The notes below the pieces were generated by a model, which had not been told where the DNA came from, did not search any database, and saw only the letters and a program-made list of their open reading frames with translations. A stretch of DNA of 64,000 nt from Vallitalea okinawensis (GTDB lineage: Bacteria > Bacillota > Clostridia > Lachnospirales > PQDH01): the NCBI RefSeq assembly GCF_002964605.1, contig NZ_PQDH01000012.1:33836-97835 (forward strand), written 5' to 3'. Made by a program: the position numbers and the translations under genes. Shown here piece after piece: positions 42,796 through 51,535 of this stretch (its first letter is position 1; the number at the start of each line of letters is the position of its first letter).

Positions 42796-43670
42796 TGAAG
42801 GACTATATTATAAGAGCTACTGCAGCTAATGGACAAATAAGAGCATTTGCTGCGACAACAAAAGAGATGCTTGAATTTGCTAGAGAAGCTCATGATACCT
42901 CACCTGTTGCATCTGCCGCTTTAGGTCGTACCATGACTGCAGCTGCTATGATGGGGATTATGTTAAAAGGGGATAAAGATCTCTTGACCATTACAGTTAG
43001 AGGGAATGGACCATTAGCAGGTATAACGGTAACAGCAGATAAAGACGCCAATGTAAAGGGATATGTCTTTAACCCTCATGTGGATTTACCACCTAATAAA
43101 GAGGGTAAATTAGATGTAGCCTCAGCAGTTGGAATTGGTTTAATGAATATTATTAAAGATATTGGGCTGAAAGAACCTTATGTAGGTCAGACGCATCTTG
43201 TTACATCTGAAATTGCAGAGGATTTAACTCATTATTTTTATCACTCAGAGCAAATTCCTTCAGTGGTATCTTTAGGTGTACTTGTTGATAAGGATACCCC
43301 TATTAAACAATCTGGAGGTTTCATTATTCAATTAATGCCTGGAGCTGAAGAGGAAATCATTGCATTCTTAGAGGAAAAGATTAAAGAAGTGAAGGCTGTG
43401 ACAACTCTCTTTGAAGAAGGCTACACTCCTGAAGCTATTTTAGAAGAATTATTAGGTGAAAAAGGTTTACAAATTAATGAAAAAGTACCTGCCAAGTTCT
43501 ACTGTAATTGTTCAAAAGATCGTGTCGAGAAAGCTTTAATCAGTGTTGGGAGAGAAGATTTGCAAAGTATGATTGATGATAATGAACCAATAGAGATGAA
43601 TTGTCATTTTTGCAATAAGAATTATGAGTTTAAAGTAGAGGAACTCGAAGAATTAGTTAAAAACATTTAA
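42795..43670 (+). CDS. hslO: Redox-regulated chaperone Hsp33
   Basis: The 291-residue protein is a holdase chaperone activated by oxidation of its zinc centre. The N-terminal domain has GNGPLAGITVTAD and GFIIQLMPGA, and the C-terminal zinc centre has the four cysteines in CNCS (near residue 235) and CHFC (near residue 269). AAGGAGG precedes the ATG. The structured repeat copy B begins four bases after the stop codon. Confidence 0.96.
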   Translation: MKDYIIRATAANGQIRAFAATTKEMLEFAREAHDTSPVASAALGRTMTAAAMMGIMLKGDKDLLTITVRGNGPLAGITVTADKDANVKGYVFNPHVDLPPNKEGKLDVASAVGIGLMNIIKDIGLKEPYVGQTHLVTSEIAEDLTHYFYHSEQIPSVVSLGVLVDKDTPIKQSGGFIIQLMPGAEEEIIAFLEEKIKEVKAVTTLFEEGYTPEAILEELLGEKGLQINEKVPAKFYCNCSKDRVEKALISVGREDLQSMIDDNEPIEMNCHFCNKNYEFKVEELEELVKNI

Positions 43671-43673
43671 TTA

Positions 43674-43816
43674 TAGCTTTAGGGTCAAGCGAGTAAGGCC
43701 TTCTATTCGCTGGCTGGGAAGACGTCCATGTCTTAGACAGCCAGGCTCGCCATCCGTGGCTCACTGCTCCATAGAACACCTTACTCGCTTTCGGTATGAA
43801 TTGGACATAATGATAG
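43674..43816 (+). repeat. Structured repeat element, copy B
   Basis: Second copy of the element at 38218-38364, here directly after hslO and about 110 bases before the thr T-box promoter. The outer stem AAGCGAGTAAGG (43687-43698)/CCTTACTCGCTT (43779-43790) is perfect, as is the inner stem CTGGCTG (43710-43716)/CAGCCAG (43738-43744), with the same AAGAC/GTCTT cap and GCCA/TGGC hairpin. Single-stranded parts (GTCCAT loop, CTCCATAGAA, the 3' flank TTGGA) are conserved. Outer and inner stems show compensating base changes relative to copy A. Confidence 0.75.
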
Positions 43817-43928
43817 AAATGATTTAACTAGTAAAAAGAAAAAAGAAATCTTATGAGTATGTAATCATTAATTATAGTCAGACTAAAAGCGATTGAGATC
43901 AAAATATGGAGTTGAAAAAACTGGGTAC

Positions 43929-43956
43929 TTGACATTTGCCATGGGAGTGCTATAAT
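43929..43956 (+). promoter_or_regulatory. Promoter of the thrS T-box transcript
   Basis: TTGACA (43929-43934) and TATAAT (43951-43956) are 16 bases apart, with TGC directly before the -10. Confidence 0.85.
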
Positions 43957-43962
43957 TGATTC

Positions 43963-44252
43963 ATATATGGTAAATACGTTGATGAGGATAGTAAAATGTG
44001 AAAGTTTACAGAGAGGAAATGCAATAGCTGGAAGCATTTCTAAACGGAAGCCTTTGAAGACCACCTCTGAGTGACTCTAATAAAGTCCGGTGATACCGTT
44101 ATCATCACTAAGAATCTTGTAATAGTTTATTATAGGAATTCTTTCGACTAAAGTGGTTGTGGCAGAAAGTGTGCTATGACAACAAGGGTGGAACCGCGGG
44201 ATATAATACTCTCGTCCCTTTCCGTTATGGATTGGGGCGGGAGTTTTTTATT
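43963..44252 (+). ncRNA. T-box leader, threonine-specific
   Basis: The leader starts with the stem I features GATGAGGATAGTAA and a GGAAGCATTTC arm. Tandem ACC triplets at 44060-44065 lie where the specifier codon is expected, both reading Thr. The T-box AGGGTGGAACCGCGG is at 44184-44198; its TGGA bulge would pair with a UCCA tRNA end. The terminator stem is ACTCTCGTCCCT (44209-44220) with GGGGCGGGAGT (44234-44244), then a T-run. Uncharged tRNA-Thr should favour antitermination and expression of the downstream genes. Confidence 0.92.
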
Positions 44253-44285
44253 TTTTTATTTGAACGAATGTTGGGAGATGGGAAT

Positions 44286-44555
44286 ATGGCTAAAGAGAAT
44301 CAAGAGAGAGTTCAAGATATCTATAAAAAATTCTTGAGAATGCGTACCTTGATTAATACAGTTGCATTAATAGCGTTTGTTCTTGTAGTGTTTTGGCAGG
44401 GGTGGACGTTGACACCTATAGTCGTAGTTGCAGCAATTATCACAATCGTTATTTCGAGTTATATGGGATATAAACATCGTTGTCCAAAATGCGATATACA
44501 TCTTGGAAGATACAGTAAAAAAGAATGTCCTAGTTGTCATATAAAATTAAAATAA
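44286..44555 (+). CDS. Small zinc-ribbon membrane protein between the T-box and thrS
   Basis: The 89-residue protein has a basic N-terminus, two membrane segments (residues 22-38 and 44-60) and a C-terminal zinc ribbon with CPKC and CPSC. I do not know a function. ATG at 44286 is chosen because GGGAGATGGG precedes it; longer versions would run through the T-box terminator. It is placed between the T-box and the ThrRS gene, so it would be induced by threonine starvation along with thrS. Confidence 0.75.
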   Translation: MAKENQERVQDIYKKFLRMRTLINTVALIAFVLVVFWQGWTLTPIVVVAAIITIVISSYMGYKHRCPKCDIHLGRYSKKECPSCHIKLK

Positions 44556-44585
44556 AAATTAATATAACACAAAAGGAGTTTCGAT

Positions 44586-46544
44586 ATGAAGATCACATTA
44601 AAAGACGGATCAGTAAAAGAATATTCAGAGAGTAAATCTGTATTAGATATTGCAAAAGATATCAGTGAGGGATTAGCCAGAGTCGCTTGTGCAGCAGAAA
44701 TTAATGGTGAAGTGGTTGATTTGAGAACCATGGTTACTGAAGATGTGGAATTAAATATTTTAACCTTTAATGATGAAGCTGGGAAAAAAGCTTTTAGACA
44801 TACAGCAGCTCATATTTTAGCTCAAGCTGTTAAGAGATTATTCCCAGAAACTAAGTTGGCTATTGGACCAGCAATCGATAATGGATTCTATTATGACTTT
44901 GATCGTGATCAGCCTTTTGATCAAGAAGAAATAAAAGCAATTGAGAAAGAAATGAAAAAAATCGTTAAAGAGAATCCACCGATTGAAAGATTTGAATTAC
45001 CTCGTGATAAAGCACTGACCCTTATGAAAGATATGGGTGAAGACTTTAAAGTAGAATTAATTGAAGAGTTAGGGGAGGACGAAGTGATTTCCTTCTATAA
45101 GCAAGGAGATTTCACTGACCTTTGTGCTGGACCACATCTTATGAGTACCAAAGCTGTTAAAGCTTTCAAACTTCTTCAAGTTGCAGGTGCTTATTGGAGA
45201 GGTGACGAAAGTAGAAAAATGTTATCAAGAATCTATGGTACAGCCTTTACAAAAAAAGCTGATTTAAATGAGTATATTGAAAGATTAGAAGAGGCTAAAA
45301 AACGAGACCACAATAAGTTAGGTAGAGAATTGGAGTTATTTACTACCAATGAAGCAGTTGGTCAAGGGCTACCATTAATTATGCCAAAAGGTGCTAAAGT
45401 TATTCAAACTCTTCAAAGGTGGATTGAGGATGAAGAAGAAAGAAGAGGTTATTTATTAACCAAAACGCCATCTATGGCAAAGAATGATTTATATAAGATA
45501 TCTGGTCACTGGGATCATTATCGTGATGGTATGTTTGTTATGGGGGATGAAGAGAAAGAAGAAGAAATTTTAGCTTTACGTCCAATGACCTGTCCATTCC
45601 AGTTTATGATCTATAAAAATAGTCAAAAATCCTATAGAGACTTACCAGCACGTTATGCTGAAACAGCTACCTTATGTAGAAATGAGTCTTCTGGTGAAAT
45701 GCATGGTTTAATTCGTGTACGTCAGTTTACTTTAGCAGACGGACACATTGTATGTACACCTGAGCAATTAGCTGATGAGTTCAAGGGCTGTGTTGACTTA
45801 ATCAATTACGTGATGACCACATTAGGTATTGATGGTGACGTTTGGTATCGTTTCTCCAAGTGGGATCCAAACAAGACAGATAAGTACATTGACAATCCAG
45901 AAGCTTGGGAATCAACTCAAGTTGCGATGAAAGAAATCTTAGATGATATTGGATTAGATTATACTGAAGCTGAAGGTGAAGCAGCTTTTTATGGTCCTAA
46001 ATTAGATATCCAGTTTAAGAATGTTCATGGTAAAGAGGATACAATTATTACGATCCAAATTGACTTCTCATTAGCTGAGCGTTTTGATATGACTTATGTG
46101 GATAAAGATAATGAGAAAAAACGTCCATTCATTATTCATAGAAGTTCAATTGGATGTTACGAAAGAACATTAGCGATGCTTATTGAAAAATATGCTGGCG
46201 CATTCCCTACTTGGATTGCACCAAGTCAAGTAAAAGTGTTACCAATCTCTGAGAAGTATCATGAATATGCTGGTACCGTTGTAGAAAAATTACGTTCAGC
46301 TGGTGTTCGTGTTGACTTAGATGACAGAGCAGAAAAAATCGGTTATAAGATCAGAGAAGCTAGACTTGAACGTGTACCTTACATGCTAATAGTAGGTCAA
46401 AAAGAAGAAGAAGAAGGTAAAGTATCTATTAGAAGCCGTTATAAAGGTGATGAAGGTCAAAAAACACTGGAAGAATTCTTAGGTGAAATTTTAGTGGAAA
46501 TTAATACAAGACAAATAAGAGAAGTTGAAGTTGAACAACAATAA
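44586..46544 (+). CDS. thrS: Threonyl-tRNA synthetase, paralogue 1
   Basis: The 652-residue enzyme has a TGS domain (1-60), the editing domain (HTAAH at 72-76 and CAGPH near 180), a class II catalytic core and a C-terminal anticodon-binding domain. Zinc ligands can be matched: the Cys in RPMTCPF, the His in LADGHIVC and the His in FIIHRSS. Motif 2 reads CRNESSGEMHGLIRVRQ. The core (about residues 255-530) is quite different from that of the neighbour at 46635 (for example GCYERTLAML in place of GSIERFIGIL), while both ends are very similar. AAAGGAG precedes the ATG. Expression is set by the T-box at 43963. Confidence 0.95.
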   Translation: MKITLKDGSVKEYSESKSVLDIAKDISEGLARVACAAEINGEVVDLRTMVTEDVELNILTFNDEAGKKAFRHTAAHILAQAVKRLFPETKLAIGPAIDNGFYYDFDRDQPFDQEEIKAIEKEMKKIVKENPPIERFELPRDKALTLMKDMGEDFKVELIEELGEDEVISFYKQGDFTDLCAGPHLMSTKAVKAFKLLQVAGAYWRGDESRKMLSRIYGTAFTKKADLNEYIERLEEAKKRDHNKLGRELELFTTNEAVGQGLPLIMPKGAKVIQTLQRWIEDEEERRGYLLTKTPSMAKNDLYKISGHWDHYRDGMFVMGDEEKEEEILALRPMTCPFQFMIYKNSQKSYRDLPARYAETATLCRNESSGEMHGLIRVRQFTLADGHIVCTPEQLADEFKGCVDLINYVMTTLGIDGDVWYRFSKWDPNKTDKYIDNPEAWESTQVAMKEILDDIGLDYTEAEGEAAFYGPKLDIQFKNVHGKEDTIITIQIDFSLAERFDMTYVDKDNEKKRPFIIHRSSIGCYERTLAMLIEKYAGAFPTWIAPSQVKVLPISEKYHEYAGTVVEKLRSAGVRVDLDDRAEKIGYKIREARLERVPYMLIVGQKEEEEGKVSIRSRYKGDEGQKTLEEFLGEILVEINTRQIREVEVEQQ

Positions 46545-46561
46545 ATAATCCAAATGAATCT

Positions 46562-46598
46562 AAGGACTGACTCGCAACGATGGAGTCAGTCCTTTTGT
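46562..46598 (+). terminator. Terminator between the two thrS genes
   Basis: AAGGACTGACTC (46562-46573) pairs perfectly with GAGTCAGTCCTT (46583-46594), followed by TTTGTT. Only 36 bases remain before the next start, so thrS2 must rely on read-through or a promoter within or before this hairpin. Confidence 0.85.
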
Positions 46599-46634
46599 TA
46601 TGAATTTATATCAAATGTATAGGAGGATAATAGG

Positions 46635-48557
46635 ATGAAAATAGAATTAAAAGACCTATCCGTATTAGAATATTCAGAAGAAATGAAAGTTTTTGATATA
46701 GCCAAGGATATAAGTGCAGGACTAGCACGTATGGCTTGTGCAGGCGAAGTTGATGATGAAGTAGTAGATCTACGCCATGTCATTAACAGAGACGCTAAGG
46801 TTAACATACTTACTTTTAAAGATGAGGGAGGAGCTAAAGCTTTTCGCCATACAGCTGCGCATATGTTAGCACAAGCTGTGAAAAGGTTATTTCCTGAAAC
46901 AAAATTAGCGATTGGTCCAGCAATAGATAGTGGGTTTTACTATGACTTTGATCGTGAACGCCCTTTTGACCAAGAAGAATTAGGACTGATTGAGAAAGAA
47001 ATGAAAAAAATATCAAAAGAAAATCTAGCTATAGAGCGATTTGCCTTACCTCGAGATGAAGCTATAACTCTCATGAAAGAGATGGGGGAAGATTATAAGG
47101 TACAGCTAATTGATGAGTTGCCAGAGGGAGAAGAAATCTCCTTTTATCGCCAAGGTGAGTTTGTTGATTTATGCGCAGGTCCTCATCTTATGTCCACAAA
47201 ATCAGTAAAGGCTATCAAATTACTATCTGTAGCTGGTGCTTATTGGAAAGGTAATGAGCAAAATAAAATGCTATCCCGTATCTATGGTACAGCATTTCAA
47301 AAAGCGGGAGAATTAGTTGAGTATGTTGAACGAATAGAAGAAGCAAAAAAACGTGATCATCGTAAGTTAGGCAAAGAATTAGAGCTTTTTGCTATGATGG
47401 AAGAAGGTCCAGGTTTTCCGTTTTTCTTACCTAAAGGAATGGTTTTAAAGAATAAACTCATCGAGTATTGGCGTCAGGTTCATGAGGATGCAGGATATTT
47501 AGAAGTAGCTTCACCTATCATGCTCAATAAAGATCTATGGATTAAGTCTGGGCATTGGGATCACTATCGAGAGAACATGTACACTTCAGAGGTAGATGAC
47601 ATGGAATTTGCTATTAAACCCATGAACTGCCCTGGAGGTATGCTGGTTTATAAATCAAAAATGCATTCTTATAAAGAGTTTCCAATACGTATGGGAGAAT
47701 TGGGGTTAGTTCACCGCCATGAACTTTCTGGAGCTTTACACGGTCTCATGAGGGTACGTAATTTTACTCAAGATGATGCTCATATTTTCATGTTACCAGA
47801 TCAGATCAAAGATGAAATCAAAAAAGTTTATGAATTAATTGATGAAGTATACAGTCAATTCGGATTTAAATACCATGTTGAATTATCGACAAGACCAGAT
47901 AACAGCCTTGGAAGTGATGAAGATTGGGAAAGAGCTATTACAGCTTTGCAGACTGCTCTTGAAGAAAAAGGAAAACCTTATGTGATTAATGAAGGGGATG
48001 GGGCTTTCTATGGTCCTAAAATTGATTTTCATCTCGAGGATTGTTTAGGTAGAACTTGGCAATGTGGTACAATCCAATTAGATTTTCAATTACCTGAGCG
48101 ATTTGAGTTAGAGTATATAGGGGCAGATGGAGAAAAGCATCGACCTATTATGATCCACAGAGTTGTATTTGGTAGTATCGAAAGATTTATAGGAATTTTA
48201 ATAGAGCATTTTGCAGGTGCATTTCCTACTTGGTTAGCTCCGGTTCAAATAAAGGTATTGCCTATTTCAGAAAAATTCCATGGATATGCTGGAAGCGTCG
48301 TTGAAAGATTTCGTAAAGCAGGTATATGTGTTGAGCTAGATAATAGAGCCGAAAAGATTGGTTATAAAATACGTGAAGCTAGACTTGAGCGTGTACCTTA
48401 TATGCTTATAGTCGGCCAAAAAGAGGAAGAAGAAGGTAAAGTATCTATAAGAAGCCGTTATCAAGGTGATGAAGGGCAAAAGTATATTGATGATTTTATC
48501 ACTGATATTCTTGTAGAAATTAATTCTAGAAAAATAAGAAATGTAGAAGTAGAATAA
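46635..48557 (+). CDS. thrS: Threonyl-tRNA synthetase, paralogue 2 (canonical core)
   Basis: The 640-residue enzyme has the usual ThrRS domains, editing motifs HTAAH and CAGPH, and a canonical catalytic core: zinc ligands in KPMNCPGG, QDDAHIFM and MIHRVVFGSIERF, and motif 2 in HRHELSGALHGLMRVRNF. TAGGAGGATAATAGG precedes the ATG. No T-box is present before this gene. The pair recalls the ThrS/ThrZ arrangement in Bacillus, but here the genes are adjacent. The N-terminal 250 and last 105 residues are very like paralogue 1. Confidence 0.95.
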   Translation: MKIELKDLSVLEYSEEMKVFDIAKDISAGLARMACAGEVDDEVVDLRHVINRDAKVNILTFKDEGGAKAFRHTAAHMLAQAVKRLFPETKLAIGPAIDSGFYYDFDRERPFDQEELGLIEKEMKKISKENLAIERFALPRDEAITLMKEMGEDYKVQLIDELPEGEEISFYRQGEFVDLCAGPHLMSTKSVKAIKLLSVAGAYWKGNEQNKMLSRIYGTAFQKAGELVEYVERIEEAKKRDHRKLGKELELFAMMEEGPGFPFFLPKGMVLKNKLIEYWRQVHEDAGYLEVASPIMLNKDLWIKSGHWDHYRENMYTSEVDDMEFAIKPMNCPGGMLVYKSKMHSYKEFPIRMGELGLVHRHELSGALHGLMRVRNFTQDDAHIFMLPDQIKDEIKKVYELIDEVYSQFGFKYHVELSTRPDNSLGSDEDWERAITALQTALEEKGKPYVINEGDGAFYGPKIDFHLEDCLGRTWQCGTIQLDFQLPERFELEYIGADGEKHRPIMIHRVVFGSIERFIGILIEHFAGAFPTWLAPVQIKVLPISEKFHGYAGSVVERFRKAGICVELDNRAEKIGYKIREARLERVPYMLIVGQKEEEEGKVSIRSRYQGDEGQKYIDDFITDILVEINSRKIRNVEVE

Positions 48558-48571
48558 TAACGAATAGAGTA

Positions 48572-48649
48572 GCATAAAGAGATTCTATTATAATGGTAGG
48601 ACATATATTTAAATCTTTTAACCTGTTAAGTAATAGAATCTCTTAATGC
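48572..48649. terminator. Long-stem bidirectional terminator between thrS2 and the GH116 gene
   Basis: A 19-base stem (48572-48590 with 48631-48649) has one mismatch and a 40-base loop, placed between convergent genes. Confidence 0.7.
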
Positions 48650-48660
48650 TTATATTTTTA

Positions 48661-51282
48661 TTATTTTAATACGAAGTCTTTTTTTGCCTTTACTTTTTCA
48701 TTCAGTACGATACAAGTAATGTCGTTAATTTCTCTAGTCGTGAATTCTAATTCATGACCATCTATTTTAATTGAAGTAATGGGTTGTTCCCTTTCAAGTC
48801 TAAATTCTTTGATTTCAATGCTACCATAGAGTACTTGAAGTTCAACTGCTTCTTTTGAAATTGAGACATTACCCCATCCAGAGTCAAGAGACCAAAAACT
48901 ATTAAATTTATTGCCTGTAAAGTGAATGGGTTTAAAACCAATCATTTTTTTATTCATATCATACATGAAACCACTATATGTGAGAAGAAGAGCATAGCTT
49001 GCCATCGCTCTTGCATAATTATTACCACACTCAATTTCATTCCATGGATTACGCTTTACTCCATCATAACGATTTCTAACTGCTTTAATGACTGTAAGAC
49101 CTTCTTCAATTAAACCAGCCTGTATCATATGAATTGCAAATGCATATGTATAGCCACCCTGATCTTCTTGAGAGTAAGGCAAAGGAATAGCAGGTCGTCT
49201 AACTGTATCAGGCCATGAACAAATTTGCGTCCCTGCTTCATCATTTAAAGCATATACCCTGAATGGGTTTACAATATCACGAACAGAATCTTTGAAATTA
49301 TGCTTGTATGTCGCTGATAGGGCACTGTGTACTTGTTGTGGATTATAGATTTCTCCTAAACCATAAAGGTTGGCATGCCATTGAGCGATAACCATATCTA
49401 TTTCACAACCTTCTCCTACTTGATAACGTATCTCATTATGTTCATCACTCCAGTAAACACTAGAAGCATCATCCTCGATGCTTATAGAATTATTAAATGG
49501 TACAAGTACATTTTTATCACTTAATTCTATTAATTGATGATAATATTCTCCATTATATAGATTCTTGTCTGCCCATGCTTTTCCTTTTTCAAAAAGGGCT
49601 AGGCATTTTAAACTAAAATCAGGTTCGCCACAAACATTCGCCATTTCTGATGCAGCCTTTAAAGCAGCAAGATAATATCCGGTTAACCAGGCATTAGGAC
49701 CGAAGAGTTCCATGTCTAGTGTATGGTGCTGACGTCCCCATAATATACCCGTTTCATTAGGATCCCATTGATCAGGATTATCGTTACTCCAAGTATATTC
49801 CATTGTTTTTTTCATAGTTGGCCATATTTCTCGTAACCACTGTGTATCGCCACAAATTTTCCAATCGCGATAGGTCTTAATGATATCTCCGAATTGCCCA
49901 TCTGCACAAGGGCGGAAGTCATCAATTTCAGCTTGCATCCCTAATGGGAGTTGAATTCGGAAGTGACTACCACCATTTTCGTCTACGGAATATTTATAAT
50001 TAGCTGTTCTCATAGAGCGTTCTAGGGAAGGGAAGAGAAATGGTAGTGCTTGTGCATAATTCCATACATGGGTGCATGAACCTTCGCAACTTCCGCTTTT
50101 AGATCCGGTACCTTCCCATCCATAAAAGGTTCCATCCTCCAATCTCAAACAAGTTGCTGTCTTTAGGGTAGAAAGATTGGCTGATATGGCCTCTAATGCT
50201 ACATCTGGTAAAGAGGAGTTAAACAAGGTTTTCTGGAATGTTTCTGTATCTCTTTTTAGACGATCCCAATACTTCAATGCATACTTACCACTATAGGTTG
50301 AATCCTCCCATTGAGTAGCATACCAGTTTTTCCATAGGTTTTTGAGTCCTGCCTTAGCTATTTGTTTCGCATAGCTTTCACCTCTCCAGTATACATAGCT
50401 ATTAGGAATATTCCATGTTATTACAAATCGTACTTTTTTCTTTTCGCCAGGTTGAATGCTTAGATGTACCGCGAGATGGCCAGTATCTCGTTCTGTATAA
50501 CCCATTTTTTTTCCCTCTGTATAATTCCGGTTTTTAAAGCGACTTGAATGTATCAAATCTTGCCAATATATTTCCAGATCATCACACCATCCACCCCTAT
50601 ACCAATATTCTTGGTAACTAACATCTTCTGCATCTGTGCTAATAGATAGATCACCAAAACGAGGGTCATCCACTTTTAACTTTGTATTACTTACAGTTAG
50701 TTGATGTATATCCTCTTTCTTAGATAATTGATTTAGTACATTTTCATTACCAAATGGATTTGAAATGGCACCAACAACGGTATAATCGATGAGTTTGTTT
50801 GTCGTATTCTCAAGTTCAACTTCAAAAAATGCTCCTGGTATGCTAGAATCAAGATCATTGCTGGGGATAAAAGGACTCCATGCATGGAGTTGCACTTTTC
50901 CTGGCCAAGTAGGCTCTCCTCCAAAATCAATAGAAGCAAGTGGGAAATCTCCACAGAAAGTATGCTGGCGAAAATGAGGCATACCACAAAGGTTTTCCTG
51001 ACGAGGACCCCATCCAAATCCTGTACCAAATGATTCACCCTCTCCAATGTATGGAGGATTTAAGTCACCGTGAAGTATACGTGCATCCATTACTTTCCCA
51101 TCGTGCTCTGCTTTTACGGCGAAATGACTTAACCCATTTAAACTTCTTTTATTGGGGCGGTTAAAGATCTCCCAATCAATCAAACGTCCATTTCCTGCTA
51201 ATCCTATAGAGCCTGCACCGATGCCGCCTAGTGGAAATGAAATTTCATTGGTTTTTTCCTTAGCATAGATAAATTTTGACAT
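48661..51282 (-). CDS. GH116-family glycosidase (glucosylceramidase/beta-glucosidase type)
   Basis: The 873-residue protein has no signal peptide, so it is cytoplasmic. It has an N-terminal beta-sandwich domain (about 1-330, starting with ISFPLGGIGAGSIGLAGNGRL) and an alpha-barrel catalytic domain with GSCTHVWNYAQALPFLFP, GRQHHTLDMELFGPNAW, a segment CEIDMVIAQWHA that matches the family's usual DQ-x3-QW acid/base region, and PWNEIECGNNYARAMASY. The ELFGPN Glu and IDMV Asp are candidate catalytic residues by analogy; I could not verify them. GH116 enzymes cleave beta-glucosides, beta-xylosides or N-acetylglucosaminides. ATG at 51282 follows AAAGGAG. It is divergent from an AraC regulator. Confidence 0.85.
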   Translation of the reverse strand: MSKFIYAKEKTNEISFPLGGIGAGSIGLAGNGRLIDWEIFNRPNKRSLNGLSHFAVKAEHDGKVMDARILHGDLNPPYIGEGESFGTGFGWGPRQENLCGMPHFRQHTFCGDFPLASIDFGGEPTWPGKVQLHAWSPFIPSNDLDSSIPGAFFEVELENTTNKLIDYTVVGAISNPFGNENVLNQLSKKEDIHQLTVSNTKLKVDDPRFGDLSISTDAEDVSYQEYWYRGGWCDDLEIYWQDLIHSSRFKNRNYTEGKKMGYTERDTGHLAVHLSIQPGEKKKVRFVITWNIPNSYVYWRGESYAKQIAKAGLKNLWKNWYATQWEDSTYSGKYALKYWDRLKRDTETFQKTLFNSSLPDVALEAISANLSTLKTATCLRLEDGTFYGWEGTGSKSGSCEGSCTHVWNYAQALPFLFPSLERSMRTANYKYSVDENGGSHFRIQLPLGMQAEIDDFRPCADGQFGDIIKTYRDWKICGDTQWLREIWPTMKKTMEYTWSNDNPDQWDPNETGILWGRQHHTLDMELFGPNAWLTGYYLAALKAASEMANVCGEPDFSLKCLALFEKGKAWADKNLYNGEYYHQLIELSDKNVLVPFNNSISIEDDASSVYWSDEHNEIRYQVGEGCEIDMVIAQWHANLYGLGEIYNPQQVHSALSATYKHNFKDSVRDIVNPFRVYALNDEAGTQICSWPDTVRRPAIPLPYSQEDQGGYTYAFAIHMIQAGLIEEGLTVIKAVRNRYDGVKRNPWNEIECGNNYARAMASYALLLTYSGFMYDMNKKMIGFKPIHFTGNKFNSFWSLDSGWGNVSISKEAVELQVLYGSIEIKEFRLEREQPITSIKIDGHELEFTTREINDITCIVLNEKVKAKKDFVLK

Positions 51283-51451
51283 ATTCAATTCTCCTTTCCT
51301 ACTCGTACAGAAACGAACTTTAGTCACTTTTGTTTAGCTGAGTAGCTTATCTTCATTTTAACTTTGGGTAATAAATTTTGCGTCTACTAAACTACACGAA
51401 GAAGATTACACATGAGTACAATCGAAATGAGGAACCTAAATGTTTTAAATA

Positions 51452-51480
51452 TTGAACTATAGGGGTACTTACTATACAAT
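51452..51480 (+). promoter_or_regulatory. Candidate promoter of the AraC-type gene
   Basis: TTGAAC (51452-51457) and TACAAT (51475-51480) are 17 bases apart in the divergent intergenic region, 56 bases before the start. Confidence 0.6.
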
Positions 51481-51535
51481 AATAATATAGCTAGATAACA
51501 TTTCAAATTTTTAGTGTTGAAAGGGTTGCAATGAG

